From Oscillospiraceae bacterium (lineage in GTDB: Bacteria > Bacillota > Clostridia > Oscillospirales > Oscillospiraceae), in NCBI GenBank assembly GCA_902778665.1, contig CACYYN010000027.1:1-36581 (forward strand): a stretch of DNA of 36,581 nucleotides, given 5' to 3'. The position numbers and the translations under genes are program-made. The notes under the pieces were generated by a model. It saw nothing but the letters and a program-made list of their open reading frames with translations, was not told the DNA's origin and did no database searches. Of the stretch, positions 1-8,978 are shown in pieces; the stretch's first letter is position 1, and every line of letters starts with the position of its first letter.

Positions 1-1
1 G

Positions 2-753
2 CAGAATCTCTACAATCTTTCCGATGAGGGAACGGTTGCAGAGGCTATAGACAGTCGCGCATTTTCTGAGTTTTGCGGAGTGGATTCCAGCAACCAAGTT
101 CCCAATGGGGATACCTTGGGACAGTTTCGGAATCTGCTGATGAAACATGGGCTGCAGCAACAGCTGTTTACTCAGGTGGTCAGTATGCTGACGGAGCGAG
201 GACTGATTCTGAAAAAAGGGACGATTGTGGATTCGACGATTATAGCCGCACCGTCCTCGACAAAGAACGAGGAGAAGCAGCGCAATCCTGACGCCCATCA
301 AGTGAAGAAGGGCAACACCTAGCATTTCGGATATAAGGCTCATATTGGCGTGGACAGGGACAGTGGTATTGTCCACACTGTCAAGGCTACGGCGGCTAAT
401 GTTCATGATATAGCCATGACTTCTGAACTCATGCATGGAGAGGAAGAAACTCTCAACGGGGATAGCGGATACCTTGGCGCTGAGAAGCGAAAAGATGCCA
501 AAGTACGTAATAAATCCGGCAAGAAGATCCGGTATGAGATTAATCGTCGCCCCAGCCAAATGCGTAAGCTCAGCAAAAGCGGTCAGTACAAGGCGAAAAA
601 GCGGGAATCGAACATGTCTTCGGAGTTGTAAAGGGTCTACTTAAATTCAAGAAGACTCGATATCGAGGGCTTCAAAAACAAGAAGCAAAATTCAACATCA
701 TGTTTGCGCTGGCAAATCTGATTCTGGCTGACAGGCCTTGTCTGACAGCCTGA
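2..753 (+). pseudogene. IS5-type transposase, disrupted and truncated by the window edge
   Basis: Remnant of a DDE transposase of the IS5 superfamily. The reading frame is open from base 2 and includes the first catalytic-type region (IVDSTIIAAPS) and the second (GDSGYLGAEKR). It carries an in-frame TAG at 320-322, where relatives have Trp in the stretch KGNxWHFGYKAHIGVD. Near 595-605 the frame shifts. The distal part resumes in another frame as EHVFGVVKGLL...KFNIMFALANLIL and ends at TGA 751-753. About ten residues that should carry the third acidic residue are lost at that junction. The element therefore has a nonsense codon and a frameshift/deletion and cannot make a working transposase. 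The 5' end lies outside the window, and I could not identify the terminal inverted repeats. Confidence 0.85.
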
Positions 754-790
754 CTTAGTGCGCTTCCGCAAGAAAAACATAGGGGCATCA

Positions 791-820
791 TTGGCAGTTC
801 GTTTTTATTCGGTGAATAAT
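791..820 (+). promoter_or_regulatory. Putative promoter upstream of the sugar transferase gene
   Basis: TTGGCA at 791-796 and AATAAT at 815-820 are separated by 18 bases and each match the sigma-A consensus at five of six positions. The gap 754-982 holds little else: a small hairpin (GGTGTT/AACACC, 843-861) without a U-tract, and an open frame 820-990 with no ATG start (treated in the findings). A GGAGGAG ribosome binding site lies at 971-977, just before the ATG at 983. Confidence 0.35.
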
Positions 821-982
821 GTTTTTACCGTACTATTTGTGCGGTGTTGCCTTATAACACCATCGTGGTCAGCAAGGTTAGCCTCTGTATTCAGCCGGTG
901 GAATATGCGTTCAATCTGCCGGCGCTGAAAAGAATTGCATCGATTTTGCCGCATACCCATCCTGTGAAGCGGAGGAGAAAAC

Positions 983-2473
983 ATGTATAAACGAAAACTA
1001 CGCGGCTGGTCCCAGCATCTCGATTTTATGCTTTTTGACAATCTCTGTGCGTTTGCCGGCCTTCTGATCGCTTTTTTGTTTGTAGAAGAGGAAGGGTTTC
1101 TTGCCTCCCGTTCCTTCTGGTTGATTGTTTTGGAAACCATGCTGGTGAATCTGTTCGTGATGATCGCCCTGGATACATATCACAGTGTGCTGCATCATAC
1201 GCCATGGGACGAGTTGGTTCGTCTTCTTGCCCAGACAGGGTATCTGGTTCTCACACTGCTGCTCTTCCAGCTTCTGAATCCGACGCATGAATTCAATCTG
1301 TCCAGAATTTTGCTTATCGCTCTGCCCATTTACCTTCTGTCCTGTTACATCATGCGGCAGACATATAAAAGCTTTCTGAAGAAAAAGCATCATATACTCA
1401 ATCGGCATTCTCTGCTCATTGCGCTGGAAGCTTCCCAGATTCCCACTGTCATGCCGCGAATTCTCCGATCCAATTAAGGATCCTATCGCTTTACAGGCAT
1501 CGCGATTATGGGAAGTGATCCTTCCGAAGAAGAGGCGCGGCAGGCTCTTCGTCAGCTCCGTGATCAGTATCCGGAGATTGAAACCATCCCCATCGTGGCC
1601 ACCACCGATACCCTGGAGCAGTATCTCACCAACAACTGGGTGGATGAGGTATATCTGGATGTGCCTCCCAAAGCCGATCTGCCCGTGGCACTGATCAACG
1701 ACCTCATGTGCATGGGCATCACCATCCATACAGCCCTTACGAATCTGGATGATATCGAATCCAGACATAAAAACGTGGAATGGATCTGCGGTCATTTGAC
1801 TATCACAACTTCCCTTGGCTATATCACGGGACGTGATGTTTTTCTGAAACGGCTTATGGACATCGTGGGTGGATTGTTTGGTTCCCTGTTTACGCTGCTT
1901 CTCATCCCCCCTGTCGGACTTGCTATCTGGCTGTCTGATCCGGGGCCGATATTCTTTAAGCAAATCCGAATCGGTGAGAACGGGAAGAAATTCCACATGT
2001 ACAAGTTCCGCAGCATGTATATGGACGCAGAAAAACGCAAAAAACAGCTGGCACAGAATAGCGGTCAGGAGGACCAGCTTATGTTCAAGCTGGAACATGA
2101 CCCGCGTATTATCGGGCAGAAGGAGCTGCCTGACGGGAGCTGGAAAAAAGGCGTCGGTGGATGGATCCGTGACCTGTCTCTGGACGAGTTTCCTCAGTTT
2201 TTCAATGTTTTGAAGGGAGATATGTCCCTTGTCGGCACCCGACCGCCGACTGTGGATGAATGGGAGCGCTACAAGCCTTTCCATCGCGCCAGAATGTCTA
2301 CACGTCCGGGAATCACCGGTCTGTGGCAGGTCAGCAGCCGAAGCAAGATCCGCGATTTTGACACGGTAGTCCGCCTGGACAGAGAATACATCGAAAACTG
2401 GTCTCTCAGACAGGACTTTCATATTCTGTTCAAAACCGTTTGGGTCGTGCTTACCCGAAAAGGAGCTATGTAG
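983..2473 (+). pseudogene. Exopolysaccharide polyprenyl glycosylphosphotransferase, interrupted by an in-frame stop
   Basis: Membrane enzyme of the bacterial sugar transferase family, which moves a sugar-1-phosphate onto undecaprenyl phosphate to start exopolysaccharide or capsule repeat units. The first part (983-1477, 164 aa) has about four hydrophobic segments. The second part (to 2473) has the cytoplasmic linker, a membrane hairpin (DIVGGLFGSLFTLLL) and the catalytic domain with KFRSM, LDEFPQFFNVLKGDMSLVGTRPP and RPGITGLWQVSSR. The two parts are in the same frame, separated only by TAA at 1475-1477. Relatives read SNYGxYRxTGxAI here, so the stop most likely replaces a Tyr codon. Everything else is well conserved, so this is either a very recent nonsense mutation or a sequencing error. 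The 3' part alone (ATG 1508) lacks a clear ribosome binding site. The ATG at 983 has a strong GGAGGAG. Confidence 0.8.
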
Positions 2474-2507
2474 TAGATTATCCACATCAGACCCGTTTTC
2501 TCTTCTC

Positions 2508-2549
2508 CGTTGTGAATCCGCTTTATTGGGTTCACGACGGTTCTTTTTT
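2508..2549 (+). terminator. Rho-independent terminator after the sugar transferase
   Basis: A 12-bp stem (CGTTGTGAATCC, 2508-2519, with GGGTTCACGACG, 2528-2539, two G-U pairs) and an 8-base loop are followed by GTTCTTTTTT. It lies 34 bases after the stop at 2473. Confidence 0.8.
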
Positions 2550-2572
2550 GCCCGTTTATATCTTTTTACTTC

Positions 2573-2601
2573 TTGCGTTTCATAGTTCAATATACTATAA
2601 T
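2573..2601 (+). promoter_or_regulatory. Promoter of the peptide/nickel-type ABC operon
   Basis: TTGCGT at 2573-2578 and a perfect TATAAT at 2596-2601 are spaced by 17 bases. They sit between the preceding terminator and the lipoprotein gene. The leader of about 45 bases has a small CCCC/GGGG hairpin and ends in the ribosome binding site AAAGGAG (2643-2649). I saw no known riboswitch in 2474-2656. Confidence 0.65.
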
Positions 2602-2656
2602 AACCGCGGTTTACGCACATTGACCCCATAAGGGGCAGTGATGAAAGGAGAACACC

Positions 2657-4267
2657 ATGAAAAAAAGAATCTTACCCCTCGTCCTTGCGCTGACGCTGCT
2701 TCTGCTTTCCGCCTGCGGAAATGCATCTGCTCCGGCAGCCGCTCCCACCGCCGAGTCTCAGCCGGCTCCGGAAGAGACCGCAGCGCCCAATGACACCGCT
2801 GCACCGGAAGAGACCGCTGAGAGCGTGCAGACGCAGAAAACCGAACGCGCCGCGGCAAATGAACTCACTGTCGGCATCGCCCAGGATTTTGACAGCCTCG
2901 ACCCCGATTATATGACGGCGGCGGGAACCAAGGAGATCCTGTTCAACGTGTTTGAAGGGCTGGTCAAGCCCACATCGGCAGGTGACATTGTGCCGGCAGT
3001 TGCCTCTGAAGTCGTAAAGTCAGACGACGGGCTGAGCTATACCTTTACCCTGCGGGAGGGTGTGAAGTTCCACAACGGCAATCCCGTGACGATGGATGAC
3101 CTGGTTTATTCCATTGAGCGCAGATGGAACTCTGAGGACACGGCAGCTCTTCTCGCCGCTCTCAGCGTTATCGACCATCTGGACCATGATGACAAAACCC
3201 TCACCATCACCCTCTCGGAGCCCAGCAATGAGTTCCTTGCAGCAGTGATGAATGCCTATATCATCCCGGCAGGTTACACCGATCAGGAGACTGCCCCCGT
3301 GGGAACCGGCCCGTACAGATTTGTCTCCCGTTCCGTGCAGGACAGCCTGGTGCTGGAGAGATTTGCAGATTACTGGGGCACCCCGGCTAATATTGAAAAG
3401 GTTACCTTTAAAATACTGGAAAATGCGGAGGGCCTGGTTTTGGGCCTGCAGAGCGGTGCACTGGATCTGGTTGCCCATATGAGCAGTGATCAGACCATTC
3501 AGCTGAGTGAGGGTGACTTCACCATTGCCCAGGGCAGCATGAACCTGGTGCAGGCACTCTACCTCAACAACGCGGAAAAGCCCTTTGACGATGTGCGCGT
3601 CCGCCAGGCACTGTGCTATGCGGTGGACAAGCAGGCCGTGATTGACCTGGCCTTTGACGGCTACGGCATCCCCCTCGGCACCTCCATGTTCCCCTCCTTC
3701 AGCAAGTATTACGACGAGTCTCTGACAGACTATTATACCTGCGATGTGGAGAAGGCGAAGTCCCTTCTCGCCGAGGCCGGATATCCGGACGGTTTTGAAA
3801 TGACCATTACCGTACCCAGCAACTACACCCCCCATGTGAACACCGCGACCGTTCTGGTTGAGCTGCTGCGGGAGGTGGGCATCAAGGCGACCATACAGCC
3901 TGTTGACTGGAGCACCTGGCTTGACGAGGTTTACAGCAAGCGCAATTATCAGAGCACCGTGACAGGAGTATCCAGCGACAACATGACTGCTCGGAAGCTT
4001 CTGGAGCGCTTCGGCACCACGACAGGCAACAATTTCACCAACTACTCCAACGAAGAATATGACGAGATTCTCGCCCAGGCACTGCGGGAAACCGATGACG
4101 CGAAGCAGACGGAGCTTTACCGGGCTCTGGAGAAAAACCTCACCGAGAATGCGGCAAACGTCTACCTGCAGGATATGGCTGACCTGGTGGCACTGCGCGC
4201 AGGGCTCACCGGCCTCACCTTCTACCCGATCTACGTTCTGGATGTCTCCACGCTCAGCTGGGAATAA
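2657..4267 (+). CDS. Family 5 ABC transporter substrate-binding lipoprotein
   Basis: Extracellular solute receptor of the SBP_bac_5 (OppA/DppA/NikA) family, 536 aa. It has a lipoprotein signal peptide with lipobox LSAC (Cys20). A low-complexity linker rich in Ala, Pro, Glu and Thr (about residues 21-66) holds the protein off the membrane. The family 5 fold follows from about residue 70 to the end; visible family features are NELTVGIAQDFDSLDP, the TFTLREGVKFHNG stretch and DDVRVRQALCYAVDK. Length is normal for the family. The two permeases and two ATPases follow without gaps, so this is the receptor of a complete importer. The ligand cannot be read from the sequence: peptides are the default, while nickel or a metal chelate is possible because the family includes NikA. 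Confidence 0.9.
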   Translation: MKKRILPLVLALTLLLLSACGNASAPAAAPTAESQPAPEETAAPNDTAAPEETAESVQTQKTERAAANELTVGIAQDFDSLDPDYMTAAGTKEILFNVFEGLVKPTSAGDIVPAVASEVVKSDDGLSYTFTLREGVKFHNGNPVTMDDLVYSIERRWNSEDTAALLAALSVIDHLDHDDKTLTITLSEPSNEFLAAVMNAYIIPAGYTDQETAPVGTGPYRFVSRSVQDSLVLERFADYWGTPANIEKVTFKILENAEGLVLGLQSGALDLVAHMSSDQTIQLSEGDFTIAQGSMNLVQALYLNNAEKPFDDVRVRQALCYAVDKQAVIDLAFDGYGIPLGTSMFPSFSKYYDESLTDYYTCDVEKAKSLLAEAGYPDGFEMTITVPSNYTPHVNTATVLVELLREVGIKATIQPVDWSTWLDEVYSKRNYQSTVTGVSSDNMTARKLLERFGTTTGNNFTNYSNEEYDEILAQALRETDDAKQTELYRALEKNLTENAANVYLQDMADLVALRAGLTGLTFYPIYVLDVSTLSWE

Positions 4268-5245
4268 ATGAACGGTACGATACAGATTATCTGCAAGCGC
4301 ATTTTTCTGCTGCTTGTCACCATGATTCTGGTATCCTTCCTCACCTTTGCCGCCTTTGAGCTGGTATCGGGCGATCCCGCCCGAACCATGCTGGGCACAG
4401 AGGCAACGGAAGAGCAGGTTATTGCCCTGCGGCATCAGCTTGGGCTGGACCGTAGTTTCTTCGTGCGATATTTCAGCTGGCTGCTGGGCTTTTTCTCGGG
4501 AAACCTCGGCATGTCATACAGCTATCGGCAGGGGGTTTGGGATCTGATTTCCACCAAACTGTACCTCTCGCTCTGGCTGAGCCTGATGAGCTTCTGCATC
4601 ATCACGGCAGTGTCGATTCCCCTGGGCATCTGGTCCTATCGCTTCACCGGCTGGTTTGCCGACTGGCCACGCACCACCATCAACCAGATGTGTATGGCAC
4701 TGCCTCCGTTTTTCACAGGCATTCTGGTCTCCTGGGGTTTCGGAATTGTCCTCCGGTTTTTCACCCCGGGGGACTTTCCCGGTTTTCAGAAGGACATTGC
4801 CGGCTCCCTGCGGCACCTGTTTTTCGGTGCTCTTTGCCTGAGCATCCCCCGCATCGCCATGACAGTCCGCATGCTGCGTGCCACGGTGATTTCTGAAATG
4901 AACAAAGCCTATGTGCGCACTGCCATCAGCCGCGGCAATGACCGAAAAAGTGTGCTGGTGCGGCATGTGCTGAAAAACTCCATGGTCTCGGTTGTGACCT
5001 TTCTCGGCCAGACGCTGGCAGAGCTGGTGGGCGCCGGGATTGTTGTGGAGCAGGTTCTGGGCCTCCCGGGTCTGGGCCGGTTTCTGGTAGCCTCCATCTC
5101 TCACAGGGATTACCCGGTAGTGCAGGCCATTGTGGTGATTTTAGCTTTCTGGGTCGTCCTGGCGGGGACTCTGGCAGATCTCATCAACCAGGCCATTGAC
5201 CCGAGGCTTCGTCTTGAAACCGGTAAACTGGGAGGTCAGGCATGA
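4268..5245 (+). CDS. ABC transporter permease, DppB/OppB/NikB type
   Basis: Inner-membrane permease of 325 aa, first of the two channel subunits. It has the expected N-terminal membrane segment (residues 8-30), then ELVSGDPARTMLG, and five further hydrophobic segments. The cytoplasmic coupling loop that contacts the ATPases is visible as RTAISRGNDRKSVLVRHVLKNS. LPGLGRFLVASISHRDYPVVQA near the C-terminus is typical of the family. The ATG directly follows the TAA of the lipoprotein gene, and the end overlaps the next gene by four bases (ATGA). Both point to translational coupling. Confidence 0.92.
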   Translation: MNGTIQIICKRIFLLLVTMILVSFLTFAAFELVSGDPARTMLGTEATEEQVIALRHQLGLDRSFFVRYFSWLLGFFSGNLGMSYSYRQGVWDLISTKLYLSLWLSLMSFCIITAVSIPLGIWSYRFTGWFADWPRTTINQMCMALPPFFTGILVSWGFGIVLRFFTPGDFPGFQKDIAGSLRHLFFGALCLSIPRIAMTVRMLRATVISEMNKAYVRTAISRGNDRKSVLVRHVLKNSMVSVVTFLGQTLAELVGAGIVVEQVLGLPGLGRFLVASISHRDYPVVQAIVVILAFWVVLAGTLADLINQAIDPRLRLETGKLGGQA

Positions 5246-6051
5246 AAAGAAAAATGAACGGCTACCTCCTCGCAGGCATTGGTATCACCGGCATTGTGCT
5301 GCTCTTTGCACTGATCGGTATCTTCTGGACGCCCTATCTTCCCACCGCCATGAAGTACGGACGGTTCCAGCCCCCCAGCCTGCAGCATATCTTCGGAACG
5401 GATAATTTCGGGCGGGATATCTTCAGCCGTGTGCTCAAGGGCAGCGGTACAACCCTGGCCATCGCCCTGTCCACTGTATCCATCGGTGCCGTGATCGGCA
5501 CCCTGGTAGGTGCCGTGACCGGCTATTTCGGCGGCAGAATTGATGATGTGCTGATGCGCCTCAATGACGCACTCACGGCCTTTCCCAGCTTTCTGCTGGC
5601 GCTGTTGATTGTCAGCCTGGTGGGTCCGGGGAAAAAATACAGCGTGGTGCTGGCGCTGGGGCTGGTGTTTATCCCCAGTTTTGCCAGGGTTATGCGCACA
5701 GAGTTTGCCTCCCTGCGAAACCGCAACTATGTCACCCGGGCAAGGCTGATGGGAGCAAAAACCGGCTGGATTCTCTTTGTCCATCTGCTGCCCAACACGA
5801 TTCGGGTGCTGCTGCCGGCTTTCACCATCGGTTTCAACAATGCAGTTCTGGCAGAGGCCAGCATGAGCTTTCTCGGTATCGGTGTAACCCCGCCGGACGC
5901 CTCTCTCGGCTATATGCTCTCGGAGGCCCAGGGCATGCTGAAGGCCGGGCCCTGGTATGCCGTGTCCACCGGCTGCACAATTGTGCTGCTGATCTTCGGC
6001 GTCGGGCTCATCGGAGAGGGCCTGCAGATTCTGAGCCGGGAGGTGAGCTGA
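5242..6051 (+). CDS. ABC transporter permease, DppC/OppC/NikC type
   Basis: Second channel subunit, 269 aa. After a first membrane segment (residues 10-30) comes the family signature GTDNFGRDIFSRVLKG, then several membrane segments. The coupling loop is VTRARLMGAKTGWILFVHLLPNT, and ASMSFLGIGVTPPDASLGYML is the typical C-terminal stretch. Length is normal to slightly short. The start overlaps the previous stop by four bases, and the end overlaps the next start by one base (TGATG). Confidence 0.92.
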   Translation: MKRKMNGYLLAGIGITGIVLLFALIGIFWTPYLPTAMKYGRFQPPSLQHIFGTDNFGRDIFSRVLKGSGTTLAIALSTVSIGAVIGTLVGAVTGYFGGRIDDVLMRLNDALTAFPSFLLALLIVSLVGPGKKYSVVLALGLVFIPSFARVMRTEFASLRNRNYVTRARLMGAKTGWILFVHLLPNTIRVLLPAFTIGFNNAVLAEASMSFLGIGVTPPDASLGYMLSEAQGMLKAGPWYAVSTGCTIVLLIFGVGLIGEGLQILSREVS

Positions 6052-6839
6052 TGCTGGAGATACGTGATCTGCATGTTAAATTCAACAACCGTGACAGAGA
6101 AGCTGTGGGCGGGATCTCCCTGACCATCCACGACGGTGAAATCGTCGGGCTGGGAGGCATCAGCGGATCGGGAAAAACCGTCACCGCCATGAGCATAGCC
6201 GGGCTTCTCCCCCGCAAACAGTGCACCTATTCCGGTGACATTCTGCTCAACGGGCAGGACCTGCTCCATGCAAAGCGCAGCGAGCTCAGAAAGCTGCACG
6301 GCAAAGAGATCGGTGTGGTGTTTCAGGAGCCCATGAGTGCCATGGATCCGCTGATGTGCGTCGGAAAGCAGGTTGAAGAGGTGCTTCTGATTCACACAAA
6401 GCTGAGCGACACCCAGCGGAAGGAAAAGGCGCTGGAGGCTATGGCCTCTGTTGACCTGCATGACGTGGAGCATGTTTACAACAGCTACCCCCACGAGCTC
6501 TCCGGCGGTATGCTGCAGCGTGTGATGATCGCCGCTGCCATCGTCAGTGAACCCTCCCTTCTGCTGCTGGACGAACCCACCACCGCTCTGGATGTGACCA
6601 TCCAGGCGCAGCTTCTCGCCCTGCTGAAAAAGCTGAATCGGGAAAGGGGCATGTCCATGCTGCTTATTTCCCACAACCTCAACGTGATGCGAAAGCTCTG
6701 CAGCCGTGTCGCCATTATGGAGCGTGGTGTGCTGGTGGAAGTCGGTGACACGGAGGAGATCTACGAGCGCCCGCAGCACCCCTATACAAAACATCTGATT
6801 GAGTCAATCCCCACGCGAGACAGGAGGTTATCATGGTAA
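6051..6839 (+). CDS. ABC transporter ATP-binding protein, DppD/OppD/NikD type
   Basis: First of the two ATPases driving the importer, 262 aa. Visible motifs are Walker A GISGSGKT (residues 36-43), the Q-loop [13 protein letters not shown], the signature LSGGM, Walker [13 protein letters not shown] and the switch His in LLISHN. It ends soon after [16 protein letters not shown], the usual oligopeptide-ATPase tail. It lacks the longer C-terminal extension found in many OppD proteins, which brings it closer to the short NikD type. It overlaps the next gene by seven bases. Confidence 0.92.
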   Translation: MLEIRDLHVKFNNRDREAVGGISLTIHDGEIVGLGGISGSGKTVTAMSIAGLLPRKQCTYSGDILLNGQDLLHAKRSELRKLHGKEIGVVFQEPMSAMDPLMCVGKQVEEVLLIHTKLSDTQRKEKALEAMASVDLHDVEHVYNSYPHELSGGMLQRVMIAAAIVSEPSLLLLDEPTTALDVTIQAQLLALLKKLNRERGMSMLLISHNLNVMRKLCSRVAIMERGVLVEVGDTEEIYERPQHPYTKHLIESIPTRDRRLSW

Positions 6840-7570
6840 AACCGCTTGTTCTTGAAGTGCAGCATGTGGATGCGGGCTATATGGAAGGCGGGCTATTAGC
6901 CGGCAGCAAATGGTTTCATCAGGTGCTGTTCGACGTGGACTTCACCATTCGCCAGGGCGAGATTCTAGGCCTCGCCGGAGAAAGCGGGACGGGCAAATCC
7001 TCCCTCACCAGAGTGATTCTTGGCATGGTGGAGCCGTCAAAAGGCAAAGTCATTCATCACACGCAGAAGCCTCAGATTGTCTTTCAGGATCCCTACAGTT
7101 CTTTGAACCCGGTGTATTCTGCCGCCTGGTCGGTGGAAGAACCGCTGCGCATCCTGGGTGGCTTCAGTGCGTCGGAGCGCAGGCGCATGGTGGAAGAGAT
7201 GCTGGAAATGGTAGAGCTGCCCCGGGACTGCTGGGAAGCAAAGCCGGACGAGCTCTCCGGCGGCCAGCGTCAGAGAGTGAGCATTGCTGCCGCACTGATT
7301 CAGAAACCCCGGTTTCTGATCCTCGACGAGCCGGTGAGTGCGCTGGACGTCACCATTCAGGCCCAGATTCTGAAGCTCCTGCTTCAGCTGAGAAGAGAGC
7401 TTGATTTGAGCTATCTCTTTATTTCCCATGACCTGAATGTGATCTACCAGCTTTGCGACAGAGTGCTGATTATGAAAGCGGGGCGCATCGTGGAGCAGGG
7501 TGATATTGAAGAGGTCTTTAATCATCCCAATGAGGAATATACCCGCAATCTTCTCGCCGCCGCCATGTAA
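6833..7570 (+). CDS. ABC transporter ATP-binding protein, DppF/OppF/NikE type
   Basis: Second ATPase, 245 aa. It has Walker A GESGTGKS (residues 49-56), the Q-loop [12 protein letters not shown], the canonical signature LSGGQ, Walker [13 protein letters not shown] and ISHD. Like its partner it is short, and it lacks the zinc-type C-terminal tail of many OppF proteins. An insert between the first strand and Walker A ([12 protein letters not shown]) is typical of the F/E subunit. The ribosome binding site AGGAGG lies inside the preceding gene. It is the last gene of the operon, and a terminator follows. Confidence 0.92.
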   Translation: MVKPLVLEVQHVDAGYMEGGLLAGSKWFHQVLFDVDFTIRQGEILGLAGESGTGKSSLTRVILGMVEPSKGKVIHHTQKPQIVFQDPYSSLNPVYSAAWSVEEPLRILGGFSASERRRMVEEMLEMVELPRDCWEAKPDELSGGQRQRVSIAAALIQKPRFLILDEPVSALDVTIQAQILKLLLQLRRELDLSYLFISHDLNVIYQLCDRVLIMKAGRIVEQGDIEEVFNHPNEEYTRNLLAAAM

Positions 7571-7589
7571 AAAATCACACAGCTCATTT

Positions 7590-7622
7590 CATCCGGCCCC
7601 GCTGAGGGTGCCGGATGTTTTT
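7590..7622 (+). terminator. Rho-independent terminator of the ABC operon
   Basis: An 8-bp perfect stem (CATCCGGC 7590-7597 with GCCGGATG 7610-7617) is followed directly by TTTTT. Confidence 0.8.
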
Positions 7623-7649
7623 ACGTCATTTCGAATACAAAAAACAGGC

Positions 7650-7678
7650 TTGCAGTTTCCGCCCGGATCGGGTATACT
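7650..7678 (+). promoter_or_regulatory. Promoter of the aldo-keto reductase gene
   Basis: TTGCAG at 7650-7655 and TATACT at 7673-7678 have an ideal 17-base spacing. The ribosome binding site GGAGAGGAG lies at 7698-7706, 12 bases before the ATG at 7719. Confidence 0.6.
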
Positions 7679-7718
7679 TTCCACAAATTTCAAATCTGGA
7701 GAGGAGAAGATAAGAGCG

Positions 7719-8837
7719 ATGAAAAAACTCGGATTCGGGCTGATGCGCCTGCCGCTGGTGGATGCGGAGGATGCCGGAAGCATCAACATCCCGGTGCTGG
7801 AAGAGATGGTGGACACCTTTCTTGCAAAGGGATTCACCTATTTTGACACCGCCTGGATGTATTGCGGCGGAAAGAGTGAAGAGGCCGTGAAGAAGGTGCT
7901 GACCTCTCGCCACAGAAGGGACAGCTTCACCCTCACCACAAAGCTGCCGGCATACATGCTCAAGAAAGAAGAGGATCGGGAATGGCTGTTCAACCAGCAG
8001 CTGGAACGCACCGGGGCAGGTTACTTTGACTATTACTGGCTCCATGATGTAAATGGGGAGAGCCTGCAGACCTTTGAAGCGCTGCACTGCTTTGACTTTA
8101 TTCTGCAGAAAAAGAAGGCAGGGCTTGTTAAGCACGTGGGGTTTTCCTACCACGACGGCCCGGAGCTTCTGGATGAAGTGCTGACAAAGCACCCGGAGAT
8201 GGAATATGTGCAGCTGCAGCTGAACTATCTGGACTGGGACAGCCTGGGGGTGCAGAGCCGTGCCTGCTACGAGGTAGCGACAAAGCACGGCAAACCCGTG
8301 ATTGTGATGGAACCGGTGAAGGGCGGCACACTGGCAAAAGTACCGGCTGAAGTGGAGGCACTGTTTGAAAAGGCGAATCCGGACATGTCAGTCCCCTCCT
8401 GGGCCATCCGCTTTGCAGCGAGCCACGAAAACGTTTATATGGTGCTCAGCGGCATGAGCAACATGGAGCAGCTGCTGGATAACACCGGCTATATGGAAAA
8501 CTTTGTGCCTCTGACAGAAGAGGAAGACCGCATGATGCACATGGCTGCGGATATGATCAACCGCACCATCGCCATCCCATGCACGGGCTGTTCCTACTGC
8601 ACCGTCAACTGCCCGATGAACATAGCCATTCCCCGCTACTTTTCTCTTTACAATGCAGAGATGCAGGAAGTTCCGGAAAAGGGATGGACGCCCCAGTCCG
8701 GTTATTACGACCGCCTGACACTCAGCTTTGGCAAGGCGAGCGACTGCCTGAAGTGCGGGCAATGCGAGGCTATGTGTCCCCAGCATCTTCCGATTCGGAA
8801 GTATCTGGAGATCGTTGCGGAAAAATTTGAAGAATAA
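7719..8837 (+). CDS. Aldo-keto reductase with C-terminal 2x[4Fe-4S] ferredoxin region
   Basis: Predicted cytoplasmic oxidoreductase of 372 aa. The N-terminal part is an aldo-keto reductase barrel with the tetrad Asp43, Tyr48, Lys75 and His109 (FDTAWMY, TTKLP, WLHD). The C-terminal part has two Cys clusters, CTGCSYCTVNCP and CLKCGQCEAMCP, each CxxCxxCxxxCP and able to hold a [4Fe-4S] cluster. This fused class is common in anaerobic Clostridia; its substrates are mostly unknown, and the clusters probably exchange electrons with ferredoxin. The frame stays open upstream of 7719, but the ribosome binding site, promoter and start of homology (MKKLGFGLMRLPL) all support this ATG. It is monocistronic, between two terminators. 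Confidence 0.9.
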   Translation: MKKLGFGLMRLPLVDAEDAGSINIPVLEEMVDTFLAKGFTYFDTAWMYCGGKSEEAVKKVLTSRHRRDSFTLTTKLPAYMLKKEEDREWLFNQQLERTGAGYFDYYWLHDVNGESLQTFEALHCFDFILQKKKAGLVKHVGFSYHDGPELLDEVLTKHPEMEYVQLQLNYLDWDSLGVQSRACYEVATKHGKPVIVMEPVKGGTLAKVPAEVEALFEKANPDMSVPSWAIRFAASHENVYMVLSGMSNMEQLLDNTGYMENFVPLTEEEDRMMHMAADMINRTIAIPCTGCSYCTVNCPMNIAIPRYFSLYNAEMQEVPEKGWTPQSGYYDRLTLSFGKASDCLKCGQCEAMCPQHLPIRKYLEIVAEKFEE

Positions 8838-8845
8838 AGAGTTAG

Positions 8846-8880
8846 ACGCATCTTCCTTTTTGGAAGATGCGTACTTTTTT
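8846..8880 (+). terminator. Rho-independent terminator of the aldo-keto reductase gene
   Basis: An 11-bp perfect stem (ACGCATCTTCC 8846-8856 with GGAAGATGCGT 8862-8872) and a TTTTT loop are followed by ACTTTTTT. It lies nine bases after the stop codon. Confidence 0.9.
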
Positions 8881-8902
8881 CCTTTCATTCGGGAGGGATC
8901 TG

Positions 8903-8911
8903 TGCTATAAT
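8903..8911 (+). promoter_or_regulatory. Extended -10 promoter of the small membrane protein gene
   Basis: TGCTATAAT is a perfect extended -10 element. The -35 region (TTTCAT at 8883-8888, 17 bases upstream) is weak, as expected for an extended -10 promoter. Transcription should start near 8917-8919, almost on top of the AAGGAGG at 8919-8925. Confidence 0.55.
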
Positions 8912-8918
8912 CACCAAT

Positions 8919-8967
8919 AAGGAGGAAGCCCGTCAGCACCATTGAAATAAACTGCCGGCGGACGGGC
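8919..8967 (+). promoter_or_regulatory. 5' leader: Shine-Dalgarno followed by a hairpin
   Basis: A near-perfect AAGGAGG (8919-8925) is followed two bases later by a 7-bp stem, GCCCGTC (8928-8934) with GACGGGC (8961-8967). The only good start codon is 12 bases beyond the stem. The Shine-Dalgarno is about 53 bases from the ATG in sequence but about 13 if the hairpin forms. I could not match it to a known riboswitch. Confidence 0.45.
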
Positions 8968-8978
8968 GAAAACGAAAA

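Noticed and set aside
998-2629. Minus-strand open frame of 543 codons
   Set aside because: Shadow of the sugar transferase: no family motifs, unusual His/Gln/Cys-rich composition, and no ribosome binding site.
2474-2656. Metal or cobalamin riboswitch before the ABC lipoprotein
   Set aside because: The space is taken by a terminator, a promoter and a short leader of about 45 bases, too short for an aptamer.
3020-4435. Minus-strand open frame of 471 codons
   Set aside because: Antisense to the substrate-binding lipoprotein, which has clear family features and a promoter.
8919-8978. A known riboswitch in the leader of the small membrane protein
   Set aside because: I compared it by eye with the fluoride, guanidine, preQ1 and NiCo motifs and found no conserved core. 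Only a simple hairpin is supported.
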